This document shows positions 6,098 to 13,681 of a stretch of DNA of 15,704 nucleotides, piece by piece. Within the stretch, counting starts at the first letter, position 1; every line of letters begins with the position of its first letter. Origin of the DNA: JAAFIM01 sp964467315 (GTDB lineage Bacteria; Bacteroidota; Bacteroidia; Chitinophagales; Saprospiraceae); the NCBI GenBank assembly GCA_964467315.1, contig CAYXSA010000097.1:1-15704 (forward strand), given 5' to 3'. The notes under the pieces are model-generated. The model made no database searches. It had not been told where the DNA came from and worked only from the letters and a program-made list of their open reading frames with translations. The translations under genes were made by a program, and so were the position numbers.

Positions 6098-7273
6098 ATG
6101 TCCGCCCTACAAGAAATCGAAACCCACAAGGCTCGACTAAGAGAGCTTTATGCCGATTACAGCGCGTTCCAAAAGAACAGCACCAATGACCCACAGCAGC
6201 AAGCTGCTGAAGAAAAAGCCGCCGCCAATTTGCAGGCACTGAAAAAACAATACCCCGAAATCGCCAAAGAAATAGACGCGATAGAAACGGATTTGCAGGG
6301 GCATTACCAACGCATAGAAAAAATCCGCCAAAAGGTCAATGAAAAAGTGAAGGACTACGACCCCAGCCTACGCACTTTTATCGGCGTGAAAGACAAAGTT
6401 AACGGCTTTGAATCCGTGAAAAATCATCTCACAGGCGAAGCCAAGAACTTGTTAGATGATAAAATTCGGCGTTACGAAGGTATCGAAAAACCCGATAGAG
6501 CCATCGTACTCCTCGCTAACCTCGACACCGCAGCAGGTAGACTAAAAGACTACCCGAAGCAGCTCTTTGTAGACCACGCAGTGCCCATTTTTCGCAGCCT
6601 CATAGTCCTCTACGACAAAAAATTAAGCGAAAATTTGCGCTATTGCAAAAATCAGCTGGAAACGCTACTCAAGCGTATCCTTAAAGATTATCAAATTCCC
6701 GAACCCGAAGAGCAAGCCCCCAACCTGCCCGCCCCCAAAGAAAGCAGCCAAGAAGCCAGCCAAGAAGCCGAAAGCAGCCCCAGCCCTGCCGAAAAAGGCT
6801 TAGAAAAAGCGCGTGCCGATATAGCCAAAATTTTTGAAGTCAATGAGCGCCGCATAAAAGCCGTTGGCGAAGCCGTAGACCGCGATATGGCTTCTTACGA
6901 CGCTCGCGCCAAAATGTATACCGATAAAACACGCGAACACCATACAGGTTTGCAGACTATTCTCAACGAACTACTCTCGCGCCACCGCGATTTTAGCGCA
7001 GGCACGTTTGTAGGGCTGGCGGGCAAAATTGACAAACCCCAAACAGCAGGAGACATCGCCAAAGAGATTGAAACTTTACGCGAGGGCTGGGCGCTCAATT
7101 TCGATGAAAAACAAAGCTACAAAAACGAAATGCAGCCCGCTTTGCAGCAACAGCTAAAAGCCTATCAGCAGCATTTGCGCAGCGAGCAAGAGCGATGGAA
7201 TAAACTCTACAAAGATGCTTATCATGCCGCAGATGCACAGATGAAACGCATATTTCCCATCAAAGCAAAGTGA
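6098..7273 (+). CDS. Uncharacterised helical protein (391 aa)
   Basis: Not recognised. Almost the whole protein reads as amphipathic helix. The N-terminal part (1-200) has heptad-like stretches, for example 55-86, which suggest coiled coil. A linker at about 201-232 is rich in Glu, Pro, Ser and Ala (PEPEEQAPNLPAPKE, then repeated SQEA). The C-terminal part (233-391) is again helical with many Gln, Lys and Arg and a basic end (IFPIKAK). No signal peptide or membrane segment. I chose the ATG at 6098-6100. An in-frame TTG at 6035 would add 21 residues, but it lies inside the terminator hairpin. The architecture (helical domain, acidic Pro/Ala linker, helical domain) recalls the 327-aa protein, without visible sequence identity. 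Function unknown; a structural or scaffold role is a guess. Confidence 0.75.
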   Translation: MSALQEIETHKARLRELYADYSAFQKNSTNDPQQQAAEEKAAANLQALKKQYPEIAKEIDAIETDLQGHYQRIEKIRQKVNEKVKDYDPSLRTFIGVKDKVNGFESVKNHLTGEAKNLLDDKIRRYEGIEKPDRAIVLLANLDTAAGRLKDYPKQLFVDHAVPIFRSLIVLYDKKLSENLRYCKNQLETLLKRILKDYQIPEPEEQAPNLPAPKESSQEASQEAESSPSPAEKGLEKARADIAKIFEVNERRIKAVGEAVDRDMASYDARAKMYTDKTREHHTGLQTILNELLSRHRDFSAGTFVGLAGKIDKPQTAGDIAKEIETLREGWALNFDEKQSYKNEMQPALQQQLKAYQQHLRSEQERWNKLYKDAYHAADAQMKRIFPIKAK

Positions 7274-7284
7274 ACGGCATCAAA

Positions 7285-7324
7285 AATAGCCCCAAAGGAG
7301 CATTTTCTTCCGTAGCCGTAGGCG
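7285..7324 (+). repeat. Direct repeat, right copy, with small terminator-like hairpin
   Basis: Partner of 5822-5861. It holds the hairpin GCCCC, AAA, GGAGC (7289-7301), which on the minus strand is followed by TATTTTT and could end transcription of the epimerase gene. Just beyond it, CCCCTCC and GGAGGGG (about 7353-7377) form a second inverted repeat of a kind common in Bacteroidota intergenic DNA. Confidence 0.5.
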
Positions 7325-7396
7325 ACAAGTACAGCAATCGCGCCTCCCCTCCATTCGTAGAAGGGAGGGGCTGGGGCGGCAAAAGTACAAAACGCC

Positions 7397-8431
7397 CTAC
7401 ACCGCAGGCGGCATCAATGGCACAATGCCGCCTGCATCTTTCGGCTCTATGCCCCGCGCCCGCAAAAAGTCGCAAAAAACCTCTAAGCTCGTTTTACTCG
7501 GCGTGAAACCGAAATCATGCCGCAAATGATAATTGTCCAAAACAGGTCGGAACTGCAAATACAGCAGTTGCGAAGCATTGTAGCGCGATATACCCAAAGC
7601 AAAACCTACCGACAAAAACGCCCGCAAAAGCCCCGCAGGCAAATTCAAATAAGTCTTACCCATGAGCCGCGCCATATCCCGATTGCGCAGCGCCCCGCTC
7701 GCCGTCAGATTAAAAATGCCCGTCGTCTGACTATGCACACCCAAGCGGAAACCCTCCGCCGCGTCCTCGTCCCAAATAAAGGTAAACGGACTCTCATAAC
7801 CCCGCAACCCCAAAATACGCTTGCGCATAAATAGCTGCGTTATTAAGTTCTCGGTCTTATCGCCCAAGATAGTACCGACGCGGAAAATTATTTGCTCCAA
7901 CTTAGGTGTTGTTTTTCTATACTCCGCCAAAAGTTCCTCTATAATTCTTTTGTGCTTAGAATACAGAAAAATATCGTTTCCTCGCAACGGGTCGCTTTCT
8001 TCGAGCCATGCGGGGTTGTCGGCGTGGTAGCCGTAGGCAGCACCACTGGAGCTTATCAAAATGCGCCGCGTGCCAAACTCCCTGCAAAGCTCCAAAATAC
8101 GCCGCGTGCCCTCTACATCTATATCGTATTGCACTTCAGCAGGCAAGGAAGCCGAATCCAAAACCGCCGCCAAATGTATCACCACATCGGGGCGCGCCGA
8201 CTCAAAAACCGCCCGCAATGTATCCATTTTTCGCAGGTCGGCAGCCATAAATTGTACGCCTTCGAGCGCAGTCGCTTGCTCCGCTGGAAGAGGACGCAAA
8301 TCCGTCGCCCATAAGGCAGATATAGCACCCGCGCGCAAATCAACAAGCAGACGACGCAGCGTGATGCTGCCCAAATAACCCGCAGCGCCCGTAACTAAGA
8401 CGCGCAAAGAAGAGTGAGGAGTAGTAGACAT
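7397..8431 (-). CDS. NAD(P)-dependent epimerase/dehydratase (extended SDR)
   Basis: A 344-aa extended short-chain dehydrogenase/reductase, probably acting on a nucleotide sugar or similar substrate. The Rossmann dinucleotide motif TGAAGYLG is at 14-21, the acidic residue after strand 2 in ATDLRP (42-47), and the strand-4 motif HLAAVLDS at 86-93. The active-site serines are in ISSSG (126-130) and the catalytic pair Y157 and K161 in YSKHK. The C-terminal substrate domain is complete, and the length is normal for the family. The start is the ATG at 8429-8431, 8-10 residues before the first strand. The gene converges on the 391-aa gene and diverges from the PorG-like gene, with no operon partner in the window, so the substrate stays open. 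It is not a clear match to GalE or RmlB. Confidence 0.88.
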   Translation of the reverse strand: MSTTPHSSLRVLVTGAAGYLGSITLRRLLVDLRAGAISALWATDLRPLPAEQATALEGVQFMAADLRKMDTLRAVFESARPDVVIHLAAVLDSASLPAEVQYDIDVEGTRRILELCREFGTRRILISSSGAAYGYHADNPAWLEESDPLRGNDIFLYSKHKRIIEELLAEYRKTTPKLEQIIFRVGTILGDKTENLITQLFMRKRILGLRGYESPFTFIWDEDAAEGFRLGVHSQTTGIFNLTASGALRNRDMARLMGKTYLNLPAGLLRAFLSVGFALGISRYNASQLLYLQFRPVLDNYHLRHDFGFTPSKTSLEVFCDFLRARGIEPKDAGGIVPLMPPAV

Positions 8432-8493
8432 GGTGTTTTTTTGGCGATTTTCGGCTAAAAATAGCCATTTACCACACTAAAAAATGCTTTACC

Positions 8494-8525
8494 TTCGTTA
8501 AATCAGCTAAATTTTTCTATTTTTG
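8494..8525 (+). promoter_or_regulatory. Possible promoter of the PorG-like gene
   Basis: TATTTTTG at 8518-8525 matches TAnnTTTG; TTCG at 8494-8497 is a one-mismatch -33 box with a 20-nt spacer. A second -7 match, TATATTTG (8529-8536), has no good -33 partner. The leader would be about 245 nt. Confidence 0.45.
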
Positions 8526-8560
8526 CCTTATATTTGAGCGCGGAAATGGCTTCCCTGCCT

Positions 8561-8688
8561 TTTTTATTTTTGGCGAGCCGCTTCGGCGCGAAGGGCAGAC
8601 ACATTCGTCTGCCCCTACACGCGCCTCGCGTCGGGCTATCCATTGCGAGCCGTAGCAGGCTACGGCTCTACATTGCTATCCCTCTCGC
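8561..8688 (+). repeat. Dispersed two-hairpin element, copy E
   Basis: Left end TTTTTGGCGAGCC, core GTCGGGCTAT, right end TATCCCTCTCGC (8677-8688). Hairpin 1 pairs GGCGCG with CGCGCC and holds a nested palindrome, GGGCAGAC with GTCTGCCC. Hairpin 2 pairs AGCCGTA with TACGGCT. The ends are of the A/T type. Confidence 0.85.
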
Positions 8689-8777
8689 AAATAAACTCCC
8701 TGCCAAACGCAAAGAGTCGCTGCACTATTGAAAACTCCTTTTATTTATACATCGTATTTCTTGAAATAGAACAAAAG

Positions 8778-9755
8778 ATGAGAGCAACTTTTATTCTTCT
8801 GTGTTTAATCATGGCGCTAAAGCCTTGCTCCGTCTCGGCGCAGGCTGGATTCGCGCCAACCTATCCGTTTGAGGTAGGTATATTGGCGGGAACGTCCGTG
8901 TTTTTGGGTGATTTAGGGGGTGGCAAAGGCATTGGTCGCGCCTTCCTTAAAGATACAGACTTCAAAGCAATACGTCCGAATTTAGGTATATTTGCACGCT
9001 ATAACTTAGGCGCGCATTTCTCCGTTCGCGCCGATTTTAGTTATGTCGGTCTGCGCGGCGATGATGCTTGGGCAGGCAAGGGCACAGGCTTTAATGCAGA
9101 AAATCCCAATCAAGGCGACGGCGACGACGCTTGGTTTCGTTATTATCGCAACCTAAATTTCCGCTCTCGCGTATTCGAAGCGATTTTGGTCGGCGAAGTA
9201 ATCGCCTACAACTTCGAATTGGGCGGCGGTTATCAGGGCTACAGTGTGCTTTCTCCCTATGCCTTAGTCGGTGTGGGCGTATTCAACTTCAAGCCCCAAG
9301 CACTGCATAATGGCGAATGGGTCGACCTTCGCCCCCTTAGCACCGAAGGACAAGGCTTCGTAGACGGTCGCGCACCTTACACTACTACCCAAATGTGTGT
9401 ACCTATCGGCGCAGGCGTAAAATGGAGCTACAACGACGTATGGACTATTGGTTTGGAAGTAAACCATCGCCTGACATTCACGGATTATGTCGATGATGTA
9501 AGCACCAGTTACGTAGACCCACAACTGTTTTACGATAATTTCGACCCAGCGAAAGCGGCTATCGCTGATGCACTCTCACAGCGCTCTCGTGAGTTAGACC
9601 CAGGTGCCGTCAACGGGCACGTGTCGGCTATCGGCGAACAGCGTGGCGACCCCAAAGATAACGACTCTTACTATACTATTACGCTGCGCGCAAGCTACTT
9701 CCTGCCTCCAGGTGCTTTGAGCGGTGGCAAACGCTACGGCTGCCCCGTTTGGTAA
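8778..9755 (+). CDS. Outer-membrane beta-barrel protein, DUF6089/PorG-like
   Basis: A 325-aa protein with an N-terminal signal peptide (MRATFILLCLIMALKPCSVSA, cleavage likely after A21) and alternating strands typical of an outer-membrane beta-barrel. It follows the DUF6089 pattern to which PorG of the type IX secretion system belongs. The marks are an opening strand EVGILAGTSVFLGDLGG, then FSVRADFSYVGLRGDDA, RNLNFRSRVFEAILVGEV, SPYALVGVGVFNF, PIGAGVKWSYN and LEVNHRLTFTDYVDDVS, and a last strand YTITLRASYFL. The start is the ATG at 8778, which puts the signal peptide at the true N-terminus; the longer in-frame reading begins inside repeat copy E. No other por/gld gene is in the window, so a type IX role is possible but not shown. 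A terminator-like hairpin follows at 9829. Confidence 0.85.
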   Translation: MRATFILLCLIMALKPCSVSAQAGFAPTYPFEVGILAGTSVFLGDLGGGKGIGRAFLKDTDFKAIRPNLGIFARYNLGAHFSVRADFSYVGLRGDDAWAGKGTGFNAENPNQGDGDDAWFRYYRNLNFRSRVFEAILVGEVIAYNFELGGGYQGYSVLSPYALVGVGVFNFKPQALHNGEWVDLRPLSTEGQGFVDGRAPYTTTQMCVPIGAGVKWSYNDVWTIGLEVNHRLTFTDYVDDVSTSYVDPQLFYDNFDPAKAAIADALSQRSRELDPGAVNGHVSAIGEQRGDPKDNDSYYTITLRASYFLPPGALSGGKRYGCPVW

Positions 9756-9828
9756 TGCTTAATTTCGTTTAAGTAACTGCGCTTTCGAAATGTGAATTTA
9801 TTTTGCTTTCGTACTTAGATATAGTTTT

Positions 9829-9871
9829 GCGTCTGCCTTCTGCTACTTGCGGGAGGCAGGCGCGCCGTTTT
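9829..9871 (+). terminator. Terminator after the PorG-like gene
   Basis: GCGTCTGCCTTC (9829-9840) pairs with GGAGGCAGGCGC (9852-9863) over 12 bp with two G-T wobbles. Four T follow at 9868-9871 after GCCG. It lies 73 nt after the stop. Confidence 0.6.
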
Positions 9872-9887
9872 ATGCCGATTGAATAGG

Positions 9888-10090
9888 CAATACTTTGGTA
9901 ATAGGTATCATGCACACGGGCATCTCGAATATCGTGTTTATCTATGCTAAGGGTATTGAGGAAAGATTTATTTTATAATTCGGCATCAGCATCAGCGCGA
10001 ACCCCAGCATAAATACCTATTCGATACGCCAAGCACTATTAGAGGGCAGCACATCTAACCTGATACCTGATACCTTTTACCAGAGTATTG
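9888..10090. mobile_element. MITE-like unit with 23-bp inverted repeats
   Basis: The left arm 9888-9910 (CAATACTTTGGTAATAGG, then TATCA) and the right arm 10068-10090 (TGATACC, TTTTACCA, GAGTATTG) are inverted copies matching at 21 of 23 positions. The 157 bp between them have no coding capacity. A further inverted pair ATGCCG (9872-9877) and CGGCAT (10102-10107) lies outside. No clear target duplication was found. TGATACC is tandemly repeated at 10061-10074. Confidence 0.45.
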
Positions 10091-10222
10091 ATAGAAAAAA
10101 GCGGCATTTATAGCCAAATTGTCGCGCTCGTTTAGTTTCTTTGCAATTTGCATTCAGTTTCGCCGATTTCGTTTCTTATGCTTTTTGTCGCCCTTAAGCC
10201 TGCCAGCCAGTATTTTTTTCTT

Positions 10223-11014
10223 ATGCGCAAAATTCTTTTCCCTGTGTTGGGGACTTATTTTTTGCTGGTCTTTGGAGTGCCGTATTGGCAGGGGCAAGAA
10301 GAAGCAGCCACGCCGCCCTTGCTTGCTGCGGAAGCATCAAGAGCCGAAGCAGCCGATAGCGCTGTAGCGAAAGAAGCCGCAAGGGCTGCCTTGCTGGCGG
10401 AGGCTTTGCCTATCTTGGCTGCTGATGATAGCGCCCCAGTCCTGCGCAAACCCCCACAGATAGACCTGAAAGCCGTAGAAGCTATGACGCGGCGTACAGC
10501 AGAGGATTCTATTCGGCAGTACATACAACAGCACAAAGAATTTGCGATAGCGGAAATGTATCGCATGGGTATACCCGCAAGCATCAAACTGGCGCAAGGC
10601 ATTTTGGAATCCCGCTATGGCACCAGCGAGCTGGCTACCGCCGCCAATAACCACTTCGGTCTGAAGGCTACGCGAGAATGGAAAGGGCATATATACTACG
10701 TTTATAGCCAAGAATGGAACGCACACCTGCGCCGCAGCGAAAAGGTGATTTCGGCATTTCGCGCCTTTCCTACGGGGGCAGAGAGCTATAGGCATCACAG
10801 CGATTTTGTGCGATACCGCGAGCATTATCGGCATTTGTTTAAGTTTTCGCGTTTTCAGTATAGAGAATGGGCGCAGGGTTTATCGAAGGCAGGCTATGCC
10901 ACCGACCCCGAATACGCCAATAAACTAATATCCTTGATAGAGCGTTTTCAGTTGTACCAATACGACCACAGCACGCCGACGACGGCTACGACACGCTATA
11001 TGCCCAATCGGTAG
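10223..11014 (+). CDS. Glucosaminidase-domain peptidoglycan hydrolase
   Basis: A 263-aa exported enzyme with a glucosaminidase (GH73-type, PF01832) domain, expected to cleave N-acetylglucosaminyl bonds in peptidoglycan. Residues 1-20 (MRKILFPVLGTYFLLVFGVP) form a signal peptide or anchor. Residues 25-65 are an Ala/Glu-rich spacer. The catalytic domain runs from about 92 to 245 with the family motif KLAQGILESRYGTSELA, where E129 is the expected catalytic acid, followed by NNHFGLK (142-148) and, near the end, GYATDPEYANKL. The ATG at 10223 is preferred because the basic residues and hydrophobic core then start immediately; an upstream in-frame ATG at 10148 would add 25 residues. No LysM repeat is seen, unlike many Bacteroidota homologues. 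The gene stands alone, with repeat copy F after it. Confidence 0.88.
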   Translation: MRKILFPVLGTYFLLVFGVPYWQGQEEAATPPLLAAEASRAEAADSAVAKEAARAALLAEALPILAADDSAPVLRKPPQIDLKAVEAMTRRTAEDSIRQYIQQHKEFAIAEMYRMGIPASIKLAQGILESRYGTSELATAANNHFGLKATREWKGHIYYVYSQEWNAHLRRSEKVISAFRAFPTGAESYRHHSDFVRYREHYRHLFKFSRFQYREWAQGLSKAGYATDPEYANKLISLIERFQLYQYDHSTPTTATTRYMPNR

Positions 11015-11038
11015 GAATGCCTGTAGGGAGTTCCTTTT

Positions 11039-11160
11039 GCGTGAGCGGGTGGAAGGGCGCGCGGCAAAGCCGCGCGGTGCGCGGTGGCTTGCCGCCGCGT
11101 ACTAAAACCCTGCAACACGCGACCCCCTGCTTTAGCAGGGGGGCACGCCCCCCAAAAAAA
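11039..11160 (-). repeat. Dispersed two-hairpin element, copy F (variant core)
   Basis: On the minus strand: left end TTTTTTTGGGGGGCGTGCC (ending at 11160), hairpin 1 CCCCCTGCT with AGCAGGGGG, then a different core (GTCGCGTGTTGCAGGG), hairpin 2 GCGCGGC with GCCGCGC, and right end CCGCTCACGC (starting at 11039). The ends are of the T/A type. It keeps the architecture of the family but replaces GTCGGGCTAT and TATCCCTC. Confidence 0.75.
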
Positions 11161-11212
11161 CTAAGTATCTATTCGCTATTTTACCAACTACGCAACTGCG
11201 CGGCTTTTTTAT

Positions 11213-12382
11213 ATGCAAACCTATACACCTGAAAATGAGTATTCGCCCTTTGCTGCGGGCGAAGAATTTGATGTGCGCTATTTCAAAGCCGACCCCAAAC
11301 AGGAGGCGATGCGCTTAGACAAATTTTTGATGGTGCGCATGGAGGGGATCACCCGCAACCAATTGCAAAAAGGTATCGAAAATGGGCAAGTCCTACTCAA
11401 TGGGCAGAAAGTCAATTCGAGCTACCGTATAAAACCTGGCGACGAGGTGGCAATTTATCAGCGTCGTTATAGCAGCGAACCGTTTATCCCGCAGCCCGAA
11501 GACATCGGCGGCTTGGATATTCGCTACGAAGATGAGGACGTACTTATGCTGTTTAAGCCTGCGGGGTTGGTCGTGCATCCTGGCGTGGGCAATCGCACAG
11601 GCACGCTCGTAAATGGGCTTTTGCACTATCTCGGCGGCGCTTTGCCTGTGCCGACCGTGCCCGAAGATATGCCCGATTTGGTGGATAGAGGCGGTTTTCA
11701 GGAGCGGGCGGGCATCGTGCATCGCATCGACAAAAATACGACGGGTTTGATGGTGGTCGCTAAGACGGATTTGGCAATGCGCATTTTGGCGCGGCAATTT
11801 TTTGACCATACTATAGAGCGGCGTTATATCGCGTTGGCTTGGGGCAATATCGAAACCGATACGGGCACTATCAATGCGCCCATCGGGCGCGATGAGCGCT
11901 ATCAAAAACTGCGCGCCGTGCGCGAGGACGGCAAGCACGCGATAACGCATTTTCGGGTTTTGCGCCGCTTTGGCTACGTTACTTTGGTAGAATGCAAACT
12001 CGAAACGGGGCGCACGCACCAAATCCGCGTGCACTTTCGCTACATTGGGCACCCGCTTTTTGGCGACCCCGAATACGGTGGCAATCGCATCGTGAAGGGC
12101 ACTATCTTTACCAAATACCGCCAATTTGTAGAAAATTGCTTCTATCTGATGCCGTATCAGGCGCTGCACGCCTTTTCCTTAGGCTTCAAACACCCACGCA
12201 CGGGCGAATTTATCTACCGCGAATGCCCCTTGCCCACCAATTTTCAGGTGCTCATCGACAAATGGGAGGCGTATACCCGCAATCGTCTGCCCTCCGCCTC
12301 TGCCGACAGCAGCGTGCACAACACTTGGATAGAGGAAGAGCCGCAGGATACGGGCTATGATGATGAGATAGAAGATTATTAG
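11213..12382 (+). CDS. RluA/RluD-family 23S rRNA-type pseudouridine synthase
   Basis: A 389-aa enzyme that isomerises uridine to pseudouridine in RNA, most likely in 23S rRNA. An S4 RNA-binding domain occupies about 33-85 (RLDKFLMVRM, RNQLQKGIENGQVLLNGQKV). The catalytic domain follows with LMLFKPAGLVVHPG (111-124), the family active-site motif HRIDKNTTGLMVVAKT (170-185) with catalytic D173, and the second motif LETGRTHQIRVH. The S4 domain argues for an RluC/RluD-like rather than an RluA-like member; the target position cannot be told. Compared with RluD there is an N-terminal extension of some 30 residues and an acidic tail (EEEPQDTGYDDEIEDY). The ATG at 11213 follows copy F by 52 nt. hemL starts 12 nt after the stop, so the two are probably one operon. 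Confidence 0.93.
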   Translation: MQTYTPENEYSPFAAGEEFDVRYFKADPKQEAMRLDKFLMVRMEGITRNQLQKGIENGQVLLNGQKVNSSYRIKPGDEVAIYQRRYSSEPFIPQPEDIGGLDIRYEDEDVLMLFKPAGLVVHPGVGNRTGTLVNGLLHYLGGALPVPTVPEDMPDLVDRGGFQERAGIVHRIDKNTTGLMVVAKTDLAMRILARQFFDHTIERRYIALAWGNIETDTGTINAPIGRDERYQKLRAVREDGKHAITHFRVLRRFGYVTLVECKLETGRTHQIRVHFRYIGHPLFGDPEYGGNRIVKGTIFTKYRQFVENCFYLMPYQALHAFSLGFKHPRTGEFIYRECPLPTNFQVLIDKWEAYTRNRLPSASADSSVHNTWIEEEPQDTGYDDEIEDY

Positions 12383-12394
12383 ACATTTTTAGAC

Positions 12395-13681
12395 ATGAAA
12401 CAAGACCTATCTAAAGCCCTCTACGAGGAGGCAAAAACCTATTTTCCTGGGGGCGTAAGCTCCCCTGTCCGCGCTTTTAAGTCCGTAACGGGCACACCCT
12501 TATTCATACGCAGGGGCGAGGGCGCTCGCGTTTGGGACGAGGACGGCAACGAGTTTGTCGACTTTTGTGCCTCTTGGGGGCCGCTCATCTTGGGGCATAA
12601 TAACCCCAAAATCAAGGAAGCGATAATTGCCGCCGTCGAAAATGGCACCTCCTTCGGCACGCCTACGCGTTACGAAAATCTGCTGGGGCGCTTGATTTTG
12701 CAAAATAATCCCTTCATCGAAAAGCTGCGTTTTGTGTCTTCTGGTACGGAAGCCGTCATGTCGGCGCTGCGCTTGGCGCGGGGCGTAACGGGGCGCTCCA
12801 AAATCCTCAAATTTGAGGGCTGTTATCATGGGCATGTCGATGCGCTACTCGTGAAAGCGGGCTCAGGCTTGGTAACCTTCGGCGAAACGAGCAGCGCGGG
12901 CGTACCTGCCGCCGTTGCCAATGATACTATAGTTGTCCCACTCAACAACCGCGAAGCCTTAGACACTGCGCTGCGCGAGCACGGGCAAGACATCGCTTGC
13001 ATCATCATCGAGCCCATTCCCGCCAACAACGGGCTGCTCTTGCAAGAAAAAAGTTTCTTAGAATATCTACAACTAAAGGCGCGCGAATACGGCGCATTGC
13101 TGATATTCGACGAGGTAATTTCGGGCTTTCGCGTCGGTTTCAAAGGCGCGGCAGGTCTGTATGGCATACAGCCCGACATCATTACTTACGGCAAAATCAT
13201 CGGCGGAGGTATGCCCGTCGGCGTGTATGGTGCGAGCCGCGCCATCATGTCCAACGTCTCGCCCGAAGGCGGCGTATATCAGGCGGGCACGCTTTCGGGC
13301 AATCCCGTAGCCATGTCGGCAGGCATTGCGGCGCTCTCGCAACTACTCGAGGAAGGCTTTTACGAAAGTTTAGAGCAGAAAACCCGCCGTTTCGTGGGCA
13401 TACTCCAAGCCCATGCGGAGGCGAAAAATTACCCGCTCACCATACCGCAAATCGGCTCCATCTTCTGGCTCGCCTTCTCGCGCCAGCCCATTCGCGCCGC
13501 GCACGAGATAGATGCCGACAGTATGAAATACTTCAAAAAGCTGCACGCGCTACTCTTAGAGCGCGGCGTGTACTTCGGTCCTTCGGGCTACGAGGTCGGT
13601 TTTATCTCCAGCGCACACACTACGGCGCAACTCGATTGGGCGGCGCAGGTTATTTGCGACTGCTTAGATGAGATTTTTTAA
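12395..13681 (+). CDS. hemL: Glutamate-1-semialdehyde 2,1-aminomutase
   Basis: A 428-aa PLP enzyme that converts glutamate-1-semialdehyde to 5-aminolevulinate in the C5 route to tetrapyrroles. It is full length and highly conserved. The N-terminus carries the family signature YFPGGVSSPVRAF (16-28), followed by FVSSGTEAVMSALRLARG (113-130) for phosphate binding, CYHGHVD (143-149), the PLP-ring aspartate in LIFDEVISGFR (236-246), and TYGKIIGGGMPVGVYG (264-279), where K267 forms the Schiff base. AGTLSGNP (297-304) is also intact. The start is the ATG at 12395, 12 nt after the pseudouridine synthase stop. No gtrA/hemA or other haem gene is in the window. The stop is followed at once by repeat copy G, with the first good terminator beyond it at 13857. 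Confidence 0.97.
   Translation: MKQDLSKALYEEAKTYFPGGVSSPVRAFKSVTGTPLFIRRGEGARVWDEDGNEFVDFCASWGPLILGHNNPKIKEAIIAAVENGTSFGTPTRYENLLGRLILQNNPFIEKLRFVSSGTEAVMSALRLARGVTGRSKILKFEGCYHGHVDALLVKAGSGLVTFGETSSAGVPAAVANDTIVVPLNNREALDTALREHGQDIACIIIEPIPANNGLLLQEKSFLEYLQLKAREYGALLIFDEVISGFRVGFKGAAGLYGIQPDIITYGKIIGGGMPVGVYGASRAIMSNVSPEGGVYQAGTLSGNPVAMSAGIAALSQLLEEGFYESLEQKTRRFVGILQAHAEAKNYPLTIPQIGSIFWLAFSRQPIRAAHEIDADSMKYFKKLHALLLERGVYFGPSGYEVGFISSAHTTAQLDWAAQVICDCLDEIF

Larger units (their letters stand above)
8432..8777. other. Divergent intergenic region with promoter and repeat copy E
   Basis: A 346-nt gap between divergent genes. It has two overlapping TAnnTTTG boxes on the plus strand (8518-8525 and 8529-8536) and repeat copy E (8561-8688). 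If the promoter is used, copy E becomes part of the 5' leader of the outer-membrane gene. No promoter match is seen for the minus-strand epimerase. Confidence 0.65.
9756..10222. other. Intergenic region with terminator and inverted-repeat element
   Basis: A 467-nt gap. It carries a hairpin terminator (9829-9871), a 203-bp unit bounded by 23-bp inverted repeats (9888-10090) and a short heptamer run. TAGTTTTG at 9822-9829 resembles a -7 box but its nearest TTTG is only 16 nt upstream. No convincing promoter for the glucosaminidase was found. Confidence 0.65.

Noticed and set aside
8643..8777. Longer start for the PorG-like protein
   Set aside because: It begins inside repeat copy E and would bury an obvious signal peptide 45 residues in.
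10148..10222. Upstream ATG for the glucosaminidase
   Set aside because: The ATG at 10223 puts the basic residues and hydrophobic core at the N-terminus; the longer form is less usual, though not excluded.
11393..12169. Minus-strand frame (258 codons) inside the pseudouridine synthase gene
   Set aside because: The opposite strand encodes a complete conserved enzyme; the antisense frame shows no family motif.
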